Assembly (NCBI GenBank): GCA_031213475.1
Contig: JARUPZ010000013.1
Location: forward strand, 3,782,731-3,846,730
DNA from: Nereocystis luetkeana
Lineage: Eukaryota > Sar > Phaeophyceae > Laminariales > Laminariaceae
Reading direction: 5' to 3'
Length of the DNA: 64,000 bases
Shown here in pieces: positions 49,535 through 60,289 of this stretch. The position numbers and the translations under genes were made by a program. The first letter of the stretch is position 1, and every line of letters starts with the position of its first letter. The notes beneath the pieces were generated by a model. That model was not told the origin of the DNA. It saw only the letters and a list, made by a program, of their open reading frames with translations, and did not search any database.

Positions 49535-49830
49535 AGGGGTAAAAGATCGACCGATCACCCAGCTCAGGGTAAAATCCTTATAACACTCTCCCCTCCTCTG
49601 AATGGCGGGATCTTTGGGCCGTCGGAACCGTATACGTCTGTACTCGTACGCTGACCTACCCGCTTCGTTTCATTATTACCTGGGGAACCAGGGGCGGAGA
49701 TGTGCTTTATGCACTCGCAAGCGTTTCTATAAAGAAACGTCCGACGTGAGGTTCGAACCCGTGACCTGGACGACGTCAAATAAATGTGAGGATACTATAC
49801 CTGATAGTATGCTGATCTATCGGAGGGGCA
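49535..49830 (-). mobile_element. tRNA-derived SINE-2, copy 1
   Basis: The minus strand has a tRNA-like 3' part (CAGGTCACGGGTTCGAACCT). Downstream is a body shared with the 50.5-kb copy (GGCGGGATCTTTGG and AAAGATCG on the plus strand). Another piece of the same 3' region follows at 49832-49885. Confidence 0.6.
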
Positions 49831-49831
49831 A

Positions 49832-49885
49832 AAGATCGATCGATTACCCAGCCCAGGGTAATCCTTGTAACACGCACCCCTATTC
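49832..49885 (-). repeat. SINE-2 3'-end fragment
   Basis: CAAAAGATCGATCGATTACC, CAGCCCAGGGTAATCC on the plus strand, directly beside copy 1. Confidence 0.6.
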
Positions 49886-50235
49886 CTGAGGCGAAGACAG
49901 AGCGGGCCACAGGGGTGTCTGCCCGAATTTCAGAAAAAAATAATAATACCCCCCCGTCCCCCGTCCCCCGCCCCCAACTCCGCACCTTTTGGGCCTATCA
50001 TCACGCTCCTCTCACTGCACTTACATACATACTAATACTCGTATACATGCCACTAACCAATCAATCCCGTCATGATATATATACTATTAATACATATACT
50101 ACTCTGACCGTAAATATAAGAACCATTTAGAGTATGATATCAAGATCAAACGGATCTTATATTCCCGTTCAGAGTGGTACCAGGTACCAGGTACATGGTA
50201 CAAACACATGCATGCATACATACCTGGTACGAACA

Positions 50236-50324
50236 GGACCGCAGTCTCGTTTTGCGGATAATTGAGGACAAGCTAGTTGGAATTTGACTGGTGTGTCCCC
50301 AAAACGGGACTGCGGCTCTAAAAG
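50236..50324. mobile_element. MITE B copy (diverged)
   Basis: AGGACCGCAGTCTCGTTTTG at the left, GGGACTGCGGCTCTAAAAGG at the right. Confidence 0.75.
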
Positions 50325-50454
50325 GTTCCCCACATTCATTTCATTGGTCTTATGTTCACTCTGTTCCGAATTATAGGACATCAGCCAATGTGACCTATAT
50401 GCACAGCGAAACTGCTGTGATCGTGTAACCTACGGAGCTCTATACTCTCTCTCG

Positions 50455-50760
50455 TAGAGGTAAAAGATCGATCGATTAGTTTCCCAGCCCAGGGTAATCC
50501 TTCTAACACTCTCCCCCCCTCCGAACGGCGGGATCTTTGGGGAGTGGGTACCGTATACGGCCGTATACGCTGACCTATCCGCTTCGTCTCAATACCTAGG
50601 GAAACAGGGAGATGCGCTTTTAGGGACTCAACGCGCAAGCAAGCGTTTTCTATAGAAGAAACGTTCGGAGTGAGATTCGAAGCCACTCGTGTCCAGTCGA
50701 TGACGCAAAATGTGAAGGTGTTTACCTACTGAGTGAGCTGTTTATAGGATAATCCTTGTA
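50455..50760 (-). mobile_element. tRNA-derived SINE-2, copy 2
   Basis: The minus strand starts with a better-kept head: AGCTCACTCAGTAGGTAAAC (box A region) and GTGGCTTCGAATCTCACTCC (box B). The shared body follows, ending GATCGATCTTTTACC. About 300 bp. Confidence 0.65.
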
Positions 50761-50778
50761 ACAAAAGCATAATATATA

Positions 50779-50900
50779 GACTTGGTGCATGGGTTTCCTT
50801 TTGTTTGCGAGGTTTTCTTCTTTCGGGAAAGTTATGAGTGATCCATGTTGAAGATCATGCTGCACATTGTCGGATGGCAAGAGAAATAATACTAATATTA
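50779..50900 (+). mobile_element. LINE 3' end, 5'-truncated copy 2
   Basis: TGGGTTTCCTTTTGTTTGCG to GCTGCACATTGTCGGATGGC, with tail AAGAGAAATAATACTAATAT. It matches the 53.2-kb LINE end. Confidence 0.75.
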
Positions 50901-51023
50901 TATTATCACATTGTATCTACGGTACATACCATTAATAGGTAGCTGCTCTCGCTCGTGTCGTTATGGGGGGGTTGCGGTGTGCAGGAGGATCCATCCGCAG
51001 AGAGAAACTCTCACTTACTAATA

Positions 51024-51129
51024 TTACGGGGGGCCATAGTTAATAGGACCAAAATATTGTTAGTAAAAATGGGTGAATACATAGGTTTTCATGTATACCA
51101 TAGGTGCTATTAACTATGGTCCCCCGTAA
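51024..51129. mobile_element. MITE A copy
   Basis: TTACGGGGGGCCATAGTTAA ... TTAACTATGGTCCCCCGTAA. It lies directly before the truncated LINE. Confidence 0.9.
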
Positions 51130-51149
51130 ATGGTGCACAGCAGTTTTAC

Positions 51150-53345
51150 ATACATAGATATACAAGGGGCCGGCAATGTTCTGCCAGGCGTTGCGACCGG
51201 GGCTGAAGCGTTTCTGACAGGAGTTCGAGGGAGAAGGAGTGGAAGCCTTCGCCTACATGGACGATGTGATGTGTCTCTCGGCCTTATGGGGGTCACGGCC
51301 AGCACGGTTAGAGCTTTTGCCTTCCTCCGGCGAGAGCTCGACGACATCGGCATGGTGGGCAAGCCCGCCAACACCGCAGCACTTCCACCCAAAGGGCACG
51401 TCCCGACGGCGGAGGAGATATCGCTCCTGGAGAGCGTTGACGTCCGCAGCGCAGACGAAGGAGGGGTGACGGTGGTGGGTGTTCCGATAGCCTCGGATGA
51501 ATACGTGCTCGGGCGAGCAATGGGGGTAGTGAGGGATGGAGGCGCGGACCGCCTTGCGCGCTGCCTCGCTAACATGCCCGACAAGCAAGCGGCGGCCCTC
51601 ATCACCATCGAATCCCTCGGGCAGCGGACGGGCTACCTCGAAAGGGCTCTGGACCCGGGGCTGTCACTCGAAGCATGCCGAAGGGCCGACAACGCGGCTC
51701 AGTGGGCCTACAAAAATATCCTAGAGCTACCGGGAGCGGCGGACGATCAGTCGTTTTTCCAGGAGGAGTGCCCGGCTCGCCAACTGACTCTAAAACCCTA
51801 CCAACGAGCCCAAGCACGCCTTTCTTCGGGAGCGGGAGGGTTAGGGCTGCCGTCGACGGAAGCGAGACGAGTGTCTGCCTCAATTGGGACCAGGGTGGGC
51901 ATCCTGCCGGAGGTTCTAGCAGACCTCACGGGCCCGCTAGGAGACAGAGTTAAGAGGGGTCTCCTTGATTTGAGCATCATTGCTGAGCTCGGTGGCAGCT
52001 TGCGAAAGATTAGCGACACGTGGGGCGTGACGAAGGAAGCGATGGAGGGCATCGTCCCCGATTCTTGGTTGGAATGGAGCCTGGGTGCAGAGGGGGACCT
52101 GGTCCCAGGACCCCCTGAGGCCGACATGCTGGCTGCGCATGACGCCGTAACCACCAACTCCCGGAAGGCTCAACAGATGTTGGGCAAGCTGGTGAATCAG
52201 GGTCGGCACGCTGCACACACAGCCACGCTGGAGGGGCTACAGGAGATTGCACGCCCACCTGGACCAGGCGACCCGCTGGGGGGGGAGTGAGGCCAAGGCC
52301 TTCGCCAAAGCTCGCTACAGGAGTCTACAAGGAGCAGGAGCCACAGCTTGCCTTCGGGCGAGGCCAACAGACTCGCTCCGTGTCATACCAGCAGCGGAGT
52401 TCGTGGGCATGGGAAGGCGCTTCACGGGCATCGAGGAGCACGTGGCAGTGGGGTGCCCCTGCTGCGACGCAGTCGACGTAGACACACGCCACGCACGCAT
52501 ATGTCCTAGAGCAGGGGCGCAGGGAAACCAGCATCAACCGTTGGTTCACGCGATCTCCCGCACGCTGAAGCGGCTGGGAATCCCACACCAAGTAAAGAGC
52601 GGCGAACCGTTCACTGCAGACCAGAACCTGCGGATGGACATCGTTGCTAGGAGAGGTCTTCGGGGCGCTCCTAACAGGGAATACAGGGAAAAGTCAATCC
52701 TGCGGGACGTCACCCATCCAGACCCGCGCAGGTCCACCTGCGAGGAGGCAGCGCTGATCACGATGGACCAGCTGCCTCTACCTTCGAGGCGCGCAAGCGC
52801 CAACACTACGCGCGCCCGGGGCATGTGTCCTTCGACGAGCGGAGCCATAAACTAGCCACCTTAGCGGTGGAAAGCTTTGGGCGCCTCGGGGTAGAGGGCA
52901 GCAACTCCATCGACCAGCAGGCAGCTAGCGTCGTGGGGGAGAGGGATGGTGGGTCGATGGCAAGGAAGGGGGTGGTGAAGGAACGCCTGCTCCGAATCGT
53001 CTCGGTGACCGCCCAGGTCGCCATTTCGAGGAGGGTGTCGCGGTTCAAGCTCCAGCTTAGGAACCGTCAGGGATCGAGAAGGAACAGGGGGGAGAGGGGC
53101 GACAGACCCACACCGATGGCGTGGGGATGTAGCTTGGATGCAGCTTAGGATTTAAGAATAGAGCGTAATGAGAAGGAAGGAGCAAGGACAGCGAATGGAG
53201 TAGACAAGCCTAAAGTTGGCACAGAAGGGAGGGAGGTAGACTTTGTGCGTGGGTTTCCTTTTGTTTCCGAGGTTTTCCTCTTTCGGGAAAGTTATGAGTG
53301 ATGAACGTTGAAGATCATGCTGCACATTGTCGGATGGCAAGAGAA
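51150..53345 (+). pseudogene. Broken non-LTR retrotransposon (RT end, zinc-like motif, endonuclease-like domain, 3' UTR)
   Basis: The copy starts inside the RT domain. EAFAYMDDV (51242-51268) holds the YxDD catalytic box. GLMGVTASTVRAFAFLRREL follows in another frame, and the change lies at a doubled GATGT (51263-51272). The frame runs to a G run near 52275, shifts again to give a CPCCDAVDVDTRHARIC motif (Cys/His, zinc-binding type), RMDIV and EKSILRDVTH (PD-(D/E)xK-like), and shifts back near 52725 to the stop at 53146. A 3' UTR of about 200 bp ends in an A/T tail. RT first and endonuclease last is the order of early-branching LINEs such as R2-like ones. That assignment rests on pattern and memory. 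Confidence 0.75.
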
Positions 53346-53385
53346 ATAACAATATTCATAAATTTCACTACCAATCCAAGAAACA

Positions 53386-53848
53386 TGCATACATACATAC
53401 ATACATACATACATACATACATACATACATACATACATACATACATACGTACCTACCTACCTACATACATACATACATACATACATACATACATACATAC
53501 ATACATACATACATACATACATACATACATACGTACCTACCTACCTACATACATACATACATACATACATACATACATACATACATACTGGTACATACAT
53601 ACATACATACATACATACATACATACATACATACATACATACATACATACATACATACATACATACATACATACATACATACATACATACATACATACAT
53701 ACATACATACATACACACATACATACATACATACATACATACATACATACATACATACATACATACATACATACATACATACATACATACATACATACAT
53801 ACATACATACATACATACATACATACATACATACATACATACATACAT
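53386..53848 (+). repeat. CATA microsatellite, about 460 bp
   Basis: (ATAC)n with two CGTACCTACCTACCTAC interruptions and one CTGGTAC interruption. It starts a few bases after the LINE tail. Confidence 0.95.
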
Positions 53849-54019
53849 GCGTGTGCTACAGATCTATAAGCAATGCACATGCATGCAGATTAATAACATG
53901 GAAGGCCTATTACTATTAATAGTAACAGTAATCAATACCGTAGTAAGTATCTAGATAAAACATATGGGGAAAAATATTGTATATATTTAGACTGCCTGGA
54001 AGGATCTAGATCATCCAAT

Positions 54020-54180
54020 GATCTGTAGATGATCTGAAGATGATATGTAGAAAATATGTAGATGATCTGTAGATGATATGCACTGGTAGATGATATGTAG
54101 ATGATGTATATATGATATGTAAATGATATGTAGAATATATATAAATGATATGTAGATGATCTGTAGATGATCTGTCTGTC
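54020..54180 (+). repeat. Short-unit repeat (GATGATATGTA/GATGATCTGTA)
   Basis: About a dozen imperfect 11-13-base units. Confidence 0.8.
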
Positions 54181-54639
54181 GGAGGTGTCGAACGTTACTG
54201 CACACTCCTCGTGCTCAGTATTTTTTTAGTGCAGACAGCCCTTATATTCGGCACACATACAGTTATTATAGTTTCATTATTATAAGAATGAGGAGCATAT
54301 TTTGTTGGTCTGGCATTTTCGCGGCTAGTGACACACCTGGTGTATATTTCCCAGGAATAAAAAATAAAATAAAAAACAACAACAACTGTGGGATTTGAGG
54401 ATTTCGTCATAAAACTCTCCTTTTTGCAAGCTGTGTGTAATACTTCGATCGCGCGTATGCTTCACGCGTATGCCGTAAGTCCTTACCTGGTATCGTATTT
54501 ACGAGTTCTTTCATAGCCTTAGCCTTACTTGATCTTGTTTTCGTCGAAGAGGGGCCGGCGAGCGCCGAGATATTTTTTTGTCGATATCCAATGTCCGCTC
54601 TTCTTCTTCACGAAAATTTATACTGATACATGGATGAGT

Positions 54640-54770
54640 GCATTGGGGGGGGGGGGGGGGGCGTACTCTTTTGTTGCTTGCCTTAGTCATTTGACCATTG
54701 ACCACGCATCCCTTTCGAGACGGAGCACCGTTCCTACTCCCTATAGAGACACCTCCAACAAATGGGCGCT
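54640..54770 (+). repeat. (G)n-anchored repeat, type H
   Basis: A G run of about 18, then CGTACTCTTTTGTTGCTTGC, ATTTGACCATTGACCACGCA and TTTCGAGACGGAGCACCGTT. Confidence 0.7.
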
Positions 54771-54984
54771 CATTACGTTGTTTCCATATATTACATCTTT
54801 TTTTTTCTGGGGGGGCGGGGGGGAGGTTGTTTCCCTCCCCCCCCCACGGCAGAAGGGCGGGGGTGAAACTGTGAGGGGTTTCCCCTCGTCCACCCCCCCG
54901 TCCCCCCCCGCCCCGCCCCGCCCCGCCTGCCGTCAAAAGGTCGAGTTAGATAACCCTCGTGTGTGCGGGGTGGAGAATCTTTTA

Positions 54985-55086
54985 ACCCCGTTTAGAACTT
55001 CAATCCCATTTTGGGGACAAGGCACTCCAAATTCCAAGTATTTTGTCCCCAATTGTCCCCAAAACGAGACTGCAGTCCTAAAAGGG
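54985..55086. mobile_element. MITE B copy with TTAA on both sides
   Basis: TTAA is at 54981-54984 and 55087-55090. It has a small internal duplication (GTCCCCAATTGTCCCC). Confidence 0.88.
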
Positions 55087-55317
55087 TTAACTCCGCGGAA
55101 GAGGGATGATCGCATCTCGTAGTAGTAATAGCGTGGTACCAGGTACCTGGTATATGGCAAGGCACCCACGAGGCAGTTGCTTGCCGGTACAACACAGCAG
55201 CAGCAGCAGCAGTATACCCATCCATTGCTGTCTCCAGAAGTGGCCACGCCAGAAAATAAACCAAGGACTTGACGCAGTCATCCATACGCGAGGGAATCCA
55301 CCTCAAGACCGGATATA

Positions 55318-55530
55318 TGATATAGGATGCAGCTCGCCCTTCATGCGACTCGCCCAACACCTCACGGCGCTTCGCGCTCGGTCCAAGGAATGTCTGCCTC
55401 GTCGATGGAAACCCGACGTGCTCCGTCCCGGCATTGTAGGGATACGAGGGTCTATGGTCGTACGACTACGGCTACGGCCATGCATCATAGATATCGAGTA
55501 CAACCCCCCCCCCCCCCCCCCCCCCCCCGT
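55318..55530 (-). repeat. (G)n-anchored repeat, type G (minus strand)
   Basis: On the plus strand it starts TGATATAGGATGCAGCTCGC. The core is GTCCCGGCATTGTAGGGATA, and it ends CATGCATCATAGATATCGAG, TACAA and a C run of about 24. Confidence 0.75.
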
Positions 55531-55542
55531 CTTCTCTTGCTA

Positions 55543-55646
55543 TTGCGGGGGCCGTATTAAATAGCACCTACGGTACACTCTAAAACCTATATATGTCGCT
55601 CCTTTTACTAACAATATTTGGTCCTATTTACTATGGTCCCCCGTAA
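55543..55646. mobile_element. MITE A copy
   Basis: TTGCGGGGGCCGTATTAAAT ... TATTTACTATGGTCCCCCGTAA, with TA on both sides. Confidence 0.88.
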
Positions 55647-55799
55647 TATTAGTTTCGATACATTGACCTGCCCCGCCATGTCCTATAACCCCCCTGAAAG
55701 CCCTGACTACTCCATCTGGTAGCCCCCCCCCCCTCAAGAAGGCACTCTCTTTCGATCGATGCCGCGTGCTGTGGCTGTATATAGTACCTCTCTTTTCCC

Positions 55800-56030
55800 C
55801 TAGATGTGTCTATCTATGTCTATCTATCTCTCTATATCTATCTATCTCTCTATATCTATCTATCTATCGATATGTCTATCTATTTATTATATGTCTGTAT
55901 TTTGTTTATTATCTATATATATATGTATATATATATGTACGTCTATATATCTGTCTATCTATATATATCTCTCTATCTATCTATCTATCTATCTATATAC
56001 CAGGTATCTATCTATCTATTAAATATCTAT
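55800..56030 (+). repeat. TCTA/TATC microsatellite
   Basis: Mixed ATCT, ATAT and GTCT units, with one ATACCAGGTATC insertion at 55998. Confidence 0.9.
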
Positions 56031-56039
56031 ATATGTACG

Positions 56040-56505
56040 GTATACTATAATCAAGACGACACACACCCCGGGACGAATTTCAGACCCGTTTCCCTCCAAA
56101 GCATGCCTTAACCCCTTTAGAACCGCAGTCCCGTTTTGGGGACAAAGTACTTGGAATTTGACTGGTTTGTCCCCACAACGGGACTGCGGTTCTAAAAGGG
56201 TTAAGGGGAACACACAACGAAAATGGGGGCTTTGGAAATATTTCTTCGAGAACGTTTGCATGTAGCCGCATCGCTCGTCGTACTCAGTACGCCCTCCCCG
56301 TTATCGAGAAACCCAGCTCTCAAAATAGTCAGAGAGGAGGGGTGTGTTATGTTGTCACCGTAGTGTGATAGTGTTATACGGGTAGCTATAGAGGGGGTGT
56401 GTTGTATTATCACCCTAGTGTGATAGTGTTCAGTACGCCCTCCCCATTGTCGAGAAACCCAGCACAGTGAAAAGGGTCCGAGAGGGGTGTGTCTATCTTG
56501 TGTGC
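56040..56505 (+). mobile_element. Family F element, copy 2, carrying a MITE B
   Basis: It matches copy 1 at 19.2-19.65 kb over most of its length (AGCATGCC, ATGTAGCCGCAT, GAGAAACCCAGCTCTCAAAA). The MITE B at 56112-56200 fills the TTAA that is empty in copy 1. Confidence 0.8.
56112..56200. mobile_element. MITE B copy with proven TTAA target
   Basis: TTAA is at 56108-56111 and 56201-56204. The paralogous site at 19311-19314 is a single TTAA. The ends are CCCCTTTAGAACCGCAGTCC and GGGACTGCGGTTCTAAAAGGG. Confidence 0.95.
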
Positions 56506-56828
56506 TCGGTACTATTAATATCTATCTATATAGTATGTATTCATCTATACAACATCTATATATCTGTCTGTCTATCTATGTATCTATCTACATATTATTC
56601 ACCGCTCTGCCCGAAAGTATAATAACCTTTCGGAGTCTCGAAAGTATAGTAACCTTTTGGAGTCTGAGACCAATATCAAACGGTGCTGATATTTCCGGTC
56701 AGAGGAGTACCTGGTATCTATTTCCCCCACCCTGCTTACCGTCGATCCTACTCCCTACGATACTTCAAGTTTGTTGCTGTTGTTGTTCCCAAGACACCGA
56801 CTGCTGTGCGCCCCTTAAGTTATTTTCC

Positions 56829-56915
56829 CTTTTAGGACCGCAGACCCGTTTTGGGGACATACGACTCAAATTCTGAGTAGTTTGCCCCCAAAACGGGACT
56901 GCAGTCCTAAAAAGG
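56829..56915. mobile_element. MITE B copy
   Basis: CCCTTTTAGGACCGCAGACC at the left, GGGACTGCAGTCCTAAAAAGG at the right. Confidence 0.85.
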
Positions 56916-56954
56916 TCATTGTATTTCCTTCCCTCTTCCTGGAACCTCCCCCCC

Positions 56955-57050
56955 CCCATGCTTCGTCTCGAAAGAGAAGCGTGGCCGATGGTCAAATGAC
57001 TAAGGAATGGGTACGCCCCCCCGCCCCCTCCCCCCCGCTTCCCCCTTCCC
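56955..57050 (-). repeat. (G)n-anchored repeat, type H (minus strand)
   Basis: On the plus strand: TCGTCTCGAAAGAGAAGCGT, GGTCAAATGACTAAGGAATG, GGTACGC and then C-rich runs. Confidence 0.65.
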
Positions 57051-57235
57051 GTTTTCCCCAGATTTTCTTTCCGTTCCGTCAAACTTCCTTGTACAGCAGT
57101 ATAAGAGTATTCATTCATTCTCTCAAGACTCAAGACTCAAGCCATTCTTCCTCCATTTTTTCATTATTTTTTTTTCGTTGTGTATTCACTTTTTAGTGAA
57201 CAGGTCCCGTCCCTTCTGACTCTTCCTTGTCTTAA

Positions 57236-57324
57236 CCCTTTTAGTACCGCAGTCCCGATTTGGGGACAACCCAGTTTAATTCCAAGTGATTTGTCCACAA
57301 AACGGGACTGGGGTCCTAAAAGGG
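57236..57324. mobile_element. MITE B copy
   Basis: TTAA is at 57232-57235. The ends are CCCTTTTAGTACCGCAGTCC and GGGACTGGGGTCCTAAAAGGG. The right TTAA is changed to TTAT. Confidence 0.9.
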
Positions 57325-57639
57325 TTATTTCATTTATTGTTTTGTCTTCTGTTGCTTCGTTCTTCTTGCCGATTTAGCGCTTTCCACCGGAACTTCAAAG
57401 AACCGAACGATACTGTTCGAAAATACGTACAAATACGTGTGTCACAATACGCTGTCGATACCGCGTGTGCTGTAAATGTTGTAATTCTGCAGCTAGCTGT
57501 ATAATATGTGTACATAGCCACCGCGCTATTATTAGACTGGGCACTGGGCACTCACTGGACCAAGATCTACTCGCCGTACGTCCCTGCTCCCGGCAGCACA
57601 TACATCATATTTGCCTGGCGTGGGTTGTTGTTGCCTTCA

Positions 57640-57745
57640 CATGAAATCGTCCTTTCTACCCAGCTTCATCAGCACACCCAGTGTCCGTCCTGATTCCCTA
57701 TCCTAGAGAGATAACTGATTCTGTGGTCACAGACTGAGAGACATT
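57640..57745 (+). repeat. Repeat family C, partial copy
   Basis: TTCTACCCAGCTTCATCAGC, CCAGTGTCCGTCCTGATTCC and GATTCTGTGGTCACAGAC. Confidence 0.6.
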
Positions 57746-57814
57746 GGAAGACCCAAAATATAAAACTAAATCGCAAATTCAAGTGTCAAGCTATATAGTG
57801 AAAATGTCAGCGTA

Positions 57815-58040
57815 CCGGGTGTGTGTGTGTACTTTAAACCGTTCTTTCTACCCGTCGACATCCAGCACAACCAGTGTCCGTGCCGATTCTTCAATCCTAT
57901 TAATAGAAGAGATACAAGTTCTGTGGTCACAAAGCTACGCCACAGAGATACTACGTTGCCACGTGTGCAGTGTGAACTGCAGTGGGCAATGCAAAGCCAT
58001 GTCATCATACTAGATACCGGGTACGATAACACAACAACAC
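57815..58040 (+). repeat. Repeat family C, copy 3
   Basis: CTACCCGTCGACATCCAGCA to CATGTCATCATACTAGATAC. Compared with the 24.6-kb copy it has extra TA-TTAA-TA (57898-57905) and TA-CCGGG-TA (58015-58023) insertions. Confidence 0.8.
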
Positions 58041-58349
58041 AAGCAAGACCAGAAACATAAGTAAAAATAAAATATACCAGGTACCAGGTACCAGGTAAAT
58101 AAGCAACAGGTGTGAGATCGATTCTTGGGTCGAAAATCATACCTGGTATTCATTTGCAAGCTGTGGGTGACACTTCGATCGCGCGTACTACCGTACGGGT
58201 TTGACATGGCCTGTACCGTATCCCCTGGCTGGCGTGAGGGAGCTGTGCCAGGATGCTATTAGTACCTGGTAATATACCTGGTATGTAATACCAGGTACGT
58301 ATCTGGTGAGCAGTATACATTGACCACTTACCTACGTACGAGTACTTGA

Positions 58350-58448
58350 CCCTTTTAGGACCGCAGTCTCGTTTTGGGGGCTATTGGGGAACAATTACTT
58401 GGAATTTGACTGGTTTGTCCCCAAAACGGGACTGCAGTTCTAAAACGG
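58350..58448. mobile_element. MITE B copy
   Basis: CCCTTTTAGGACCGCAGTCT at the left, GGGACTGCAGTTCTAAAACGG at the right, followed by TTAA. Confidence 0.85.
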
Positions 58449-58454
58449 TTAAGC

Positions 58455-59300
58455 TCAACGTAAAGAAAACGTGCTGCCTGTAGTTTCGCTTGTTTTCATG
58501 TCTTCTTGCGAGTCGATCTGTAGAAATTTACCACCCACCCCCCGGACCAGCCCTCGGGCTAACCCAAACAACCCAAACATTGTCCGCAAAACATATCTGG
58601 TACCTGATGTGGCCTAAAAATGTCGTATACCAGGTACCAGGCATACTATGTTGTTGTTGTTGTTGTTGTTGTTGTTCTCACATTAACTCTCTGACGAAGG
58701 AGTCCGTGGTCACACAAAGGTGCTGGAGCCCTAGGAAGATCCGAAAAAAAAAAAAATCGAAAATTCGGCTGGCTCGAAATACACGAGACGAAGAAAGCGC
58801 ACACAAGATAAAACCAATGTGCAAAACTGAACTAACATGGCCGCGGGTATATCCTCTCAACTATAACATAGAAGAGTACCCCCGTTCCCACCACTAACCA
58901 ACTCGGGTTGCTGACTACAGCGGATGCTTGTTGAAGTGCTGCCTGCACCGTACGAAACGCACGGTAGTCGTGAAAACGAAAGAGGAACACACCTGCCTGC
59001 TATCTGGAGTGCTGTCAGAGTGAAGACTCGCGGATATGCAGTGAAAAAAAGGTCCTGGAGCAATCGAACCTTACTACCAACGAATATCAACGATCGCCAT
59101 CTCTTGCTGGACTGTCTGACACAAAAAGGTGCAGCACAGTTATGATACCACGTCCCTGATAATTGCGTAGGTTATTCCCCATGAAGGGTATACAACTCGT
59201 TAAACTACAAAGACCAGTGACGACGTTAATAACAAGTTCCGGTAGATACTATTCTGCCTCGTAAAAAACAATACCAGGAAAAAACTAACTATGACTTCTT
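58455..59300. other. Stretch without recognised genes
   Basis: A GTT microsatellite at 58651-58677 and otherwise unique sequence. No supported coding region. Confidence 0.4.
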
Positions 59301-59319
59301 CTCTCGTGATGATAGTGTG

Positions 59320-59805
59320 CGCGCAGATCATGGGTCTCCGTGCACCGTCTTCCTGCCGCTCTTCATGGCCGCCTCATCGCCTTGGCCCAATCCACCCGCT
59401 CCTTTGCGCGTGCACTCGTTGCCATTCCCTTCCAGTCGATTCCCTTTCTCCGTCATCCGGAAAAACAAAATGCTCCTCGCACTTGCGGTTCTGATCTGAA
59501 AAATAAAAATTCTCGCGCAGGGTGAGGTCAATCCGTTTCTTCCCCGCACGTCGACGCTCAGTCTCCCTCCTCCCTCGTCGTCGAATCCAGCCTCCTACCG
59601 GCGCAATAGACTGTGCCGTAGTGTGGCCTGTGGTGGCGCCCGCCTCCGCGCACGGAGACCCCGATTGAGCATTGCTGCTCTGCCGCAGCTGCCTAGCAAA
59701 AGACGCGCGAATCGTTGGTCTCCGTGCCTGACGCACCACGTACGACCCAACTCTACTGCCGCCTGAGCCTCGCGGCCACAGGCAGCAGCAAGAAGGTATC
59801 ACTCC
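59320..59805 (-). other. Possible coding region, minus strand, unknown
   Basis: The minus strand is open for 142 codons. It ends in a part that reads RENFYFSDQNRKCEEHFVFP with a charged C-terminus. A TTTTTCAG inside could be a splice acceptor for another frame. The GC is higher than around it. No family recognised. Confidence 0.25.
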
Positions 59806-60289
59806 TTGAGGGTGAGTCCGGCCTTACACCCGCCAGAAAGACCTACCCCACTCGCTATTAGCCTGATAGGGCATGCCTCGCAGCATTCCTTGCCGAGGCA
59901 GCGAGGGGAACGGAAGGATACTATAAATACTACCAGGTACTGTCTACGTAAAAGCTCTAGCGAAGCCTAGTCGCGTAAAAACGGGCTTCCGCGCCTCCCA
60001 GGGGGGGCTCCGGGGGCGTCCCCGGCGCGGCCCCCTCACCATCCGGGTGGGGGGGGGGGGGGGGGGCGGGGCGCGGCTTTGCCTTGACCAGTTCTGTTCG
60101 GATCCACAGTTTCCTGGCTGGGTCTACCGGTACCCAGCCCCAAAGGGTACAAGAATTCCCCAAGTTCTGAGTAACGTGGTGGTGCTCTGACCACTCCTTT
60201 AATACTTACCACTCACGTATCGTATGATATTATTACCGACCGAATGACCCAAGGTAACGTGTATCCACGTTCCGCGTTTCAGGGAGGCA

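Noticed and set aside
53386-53848. Open frames of HTYI or MYVC repeats
   Set aside because: They are readings of the CATA microsatellite.
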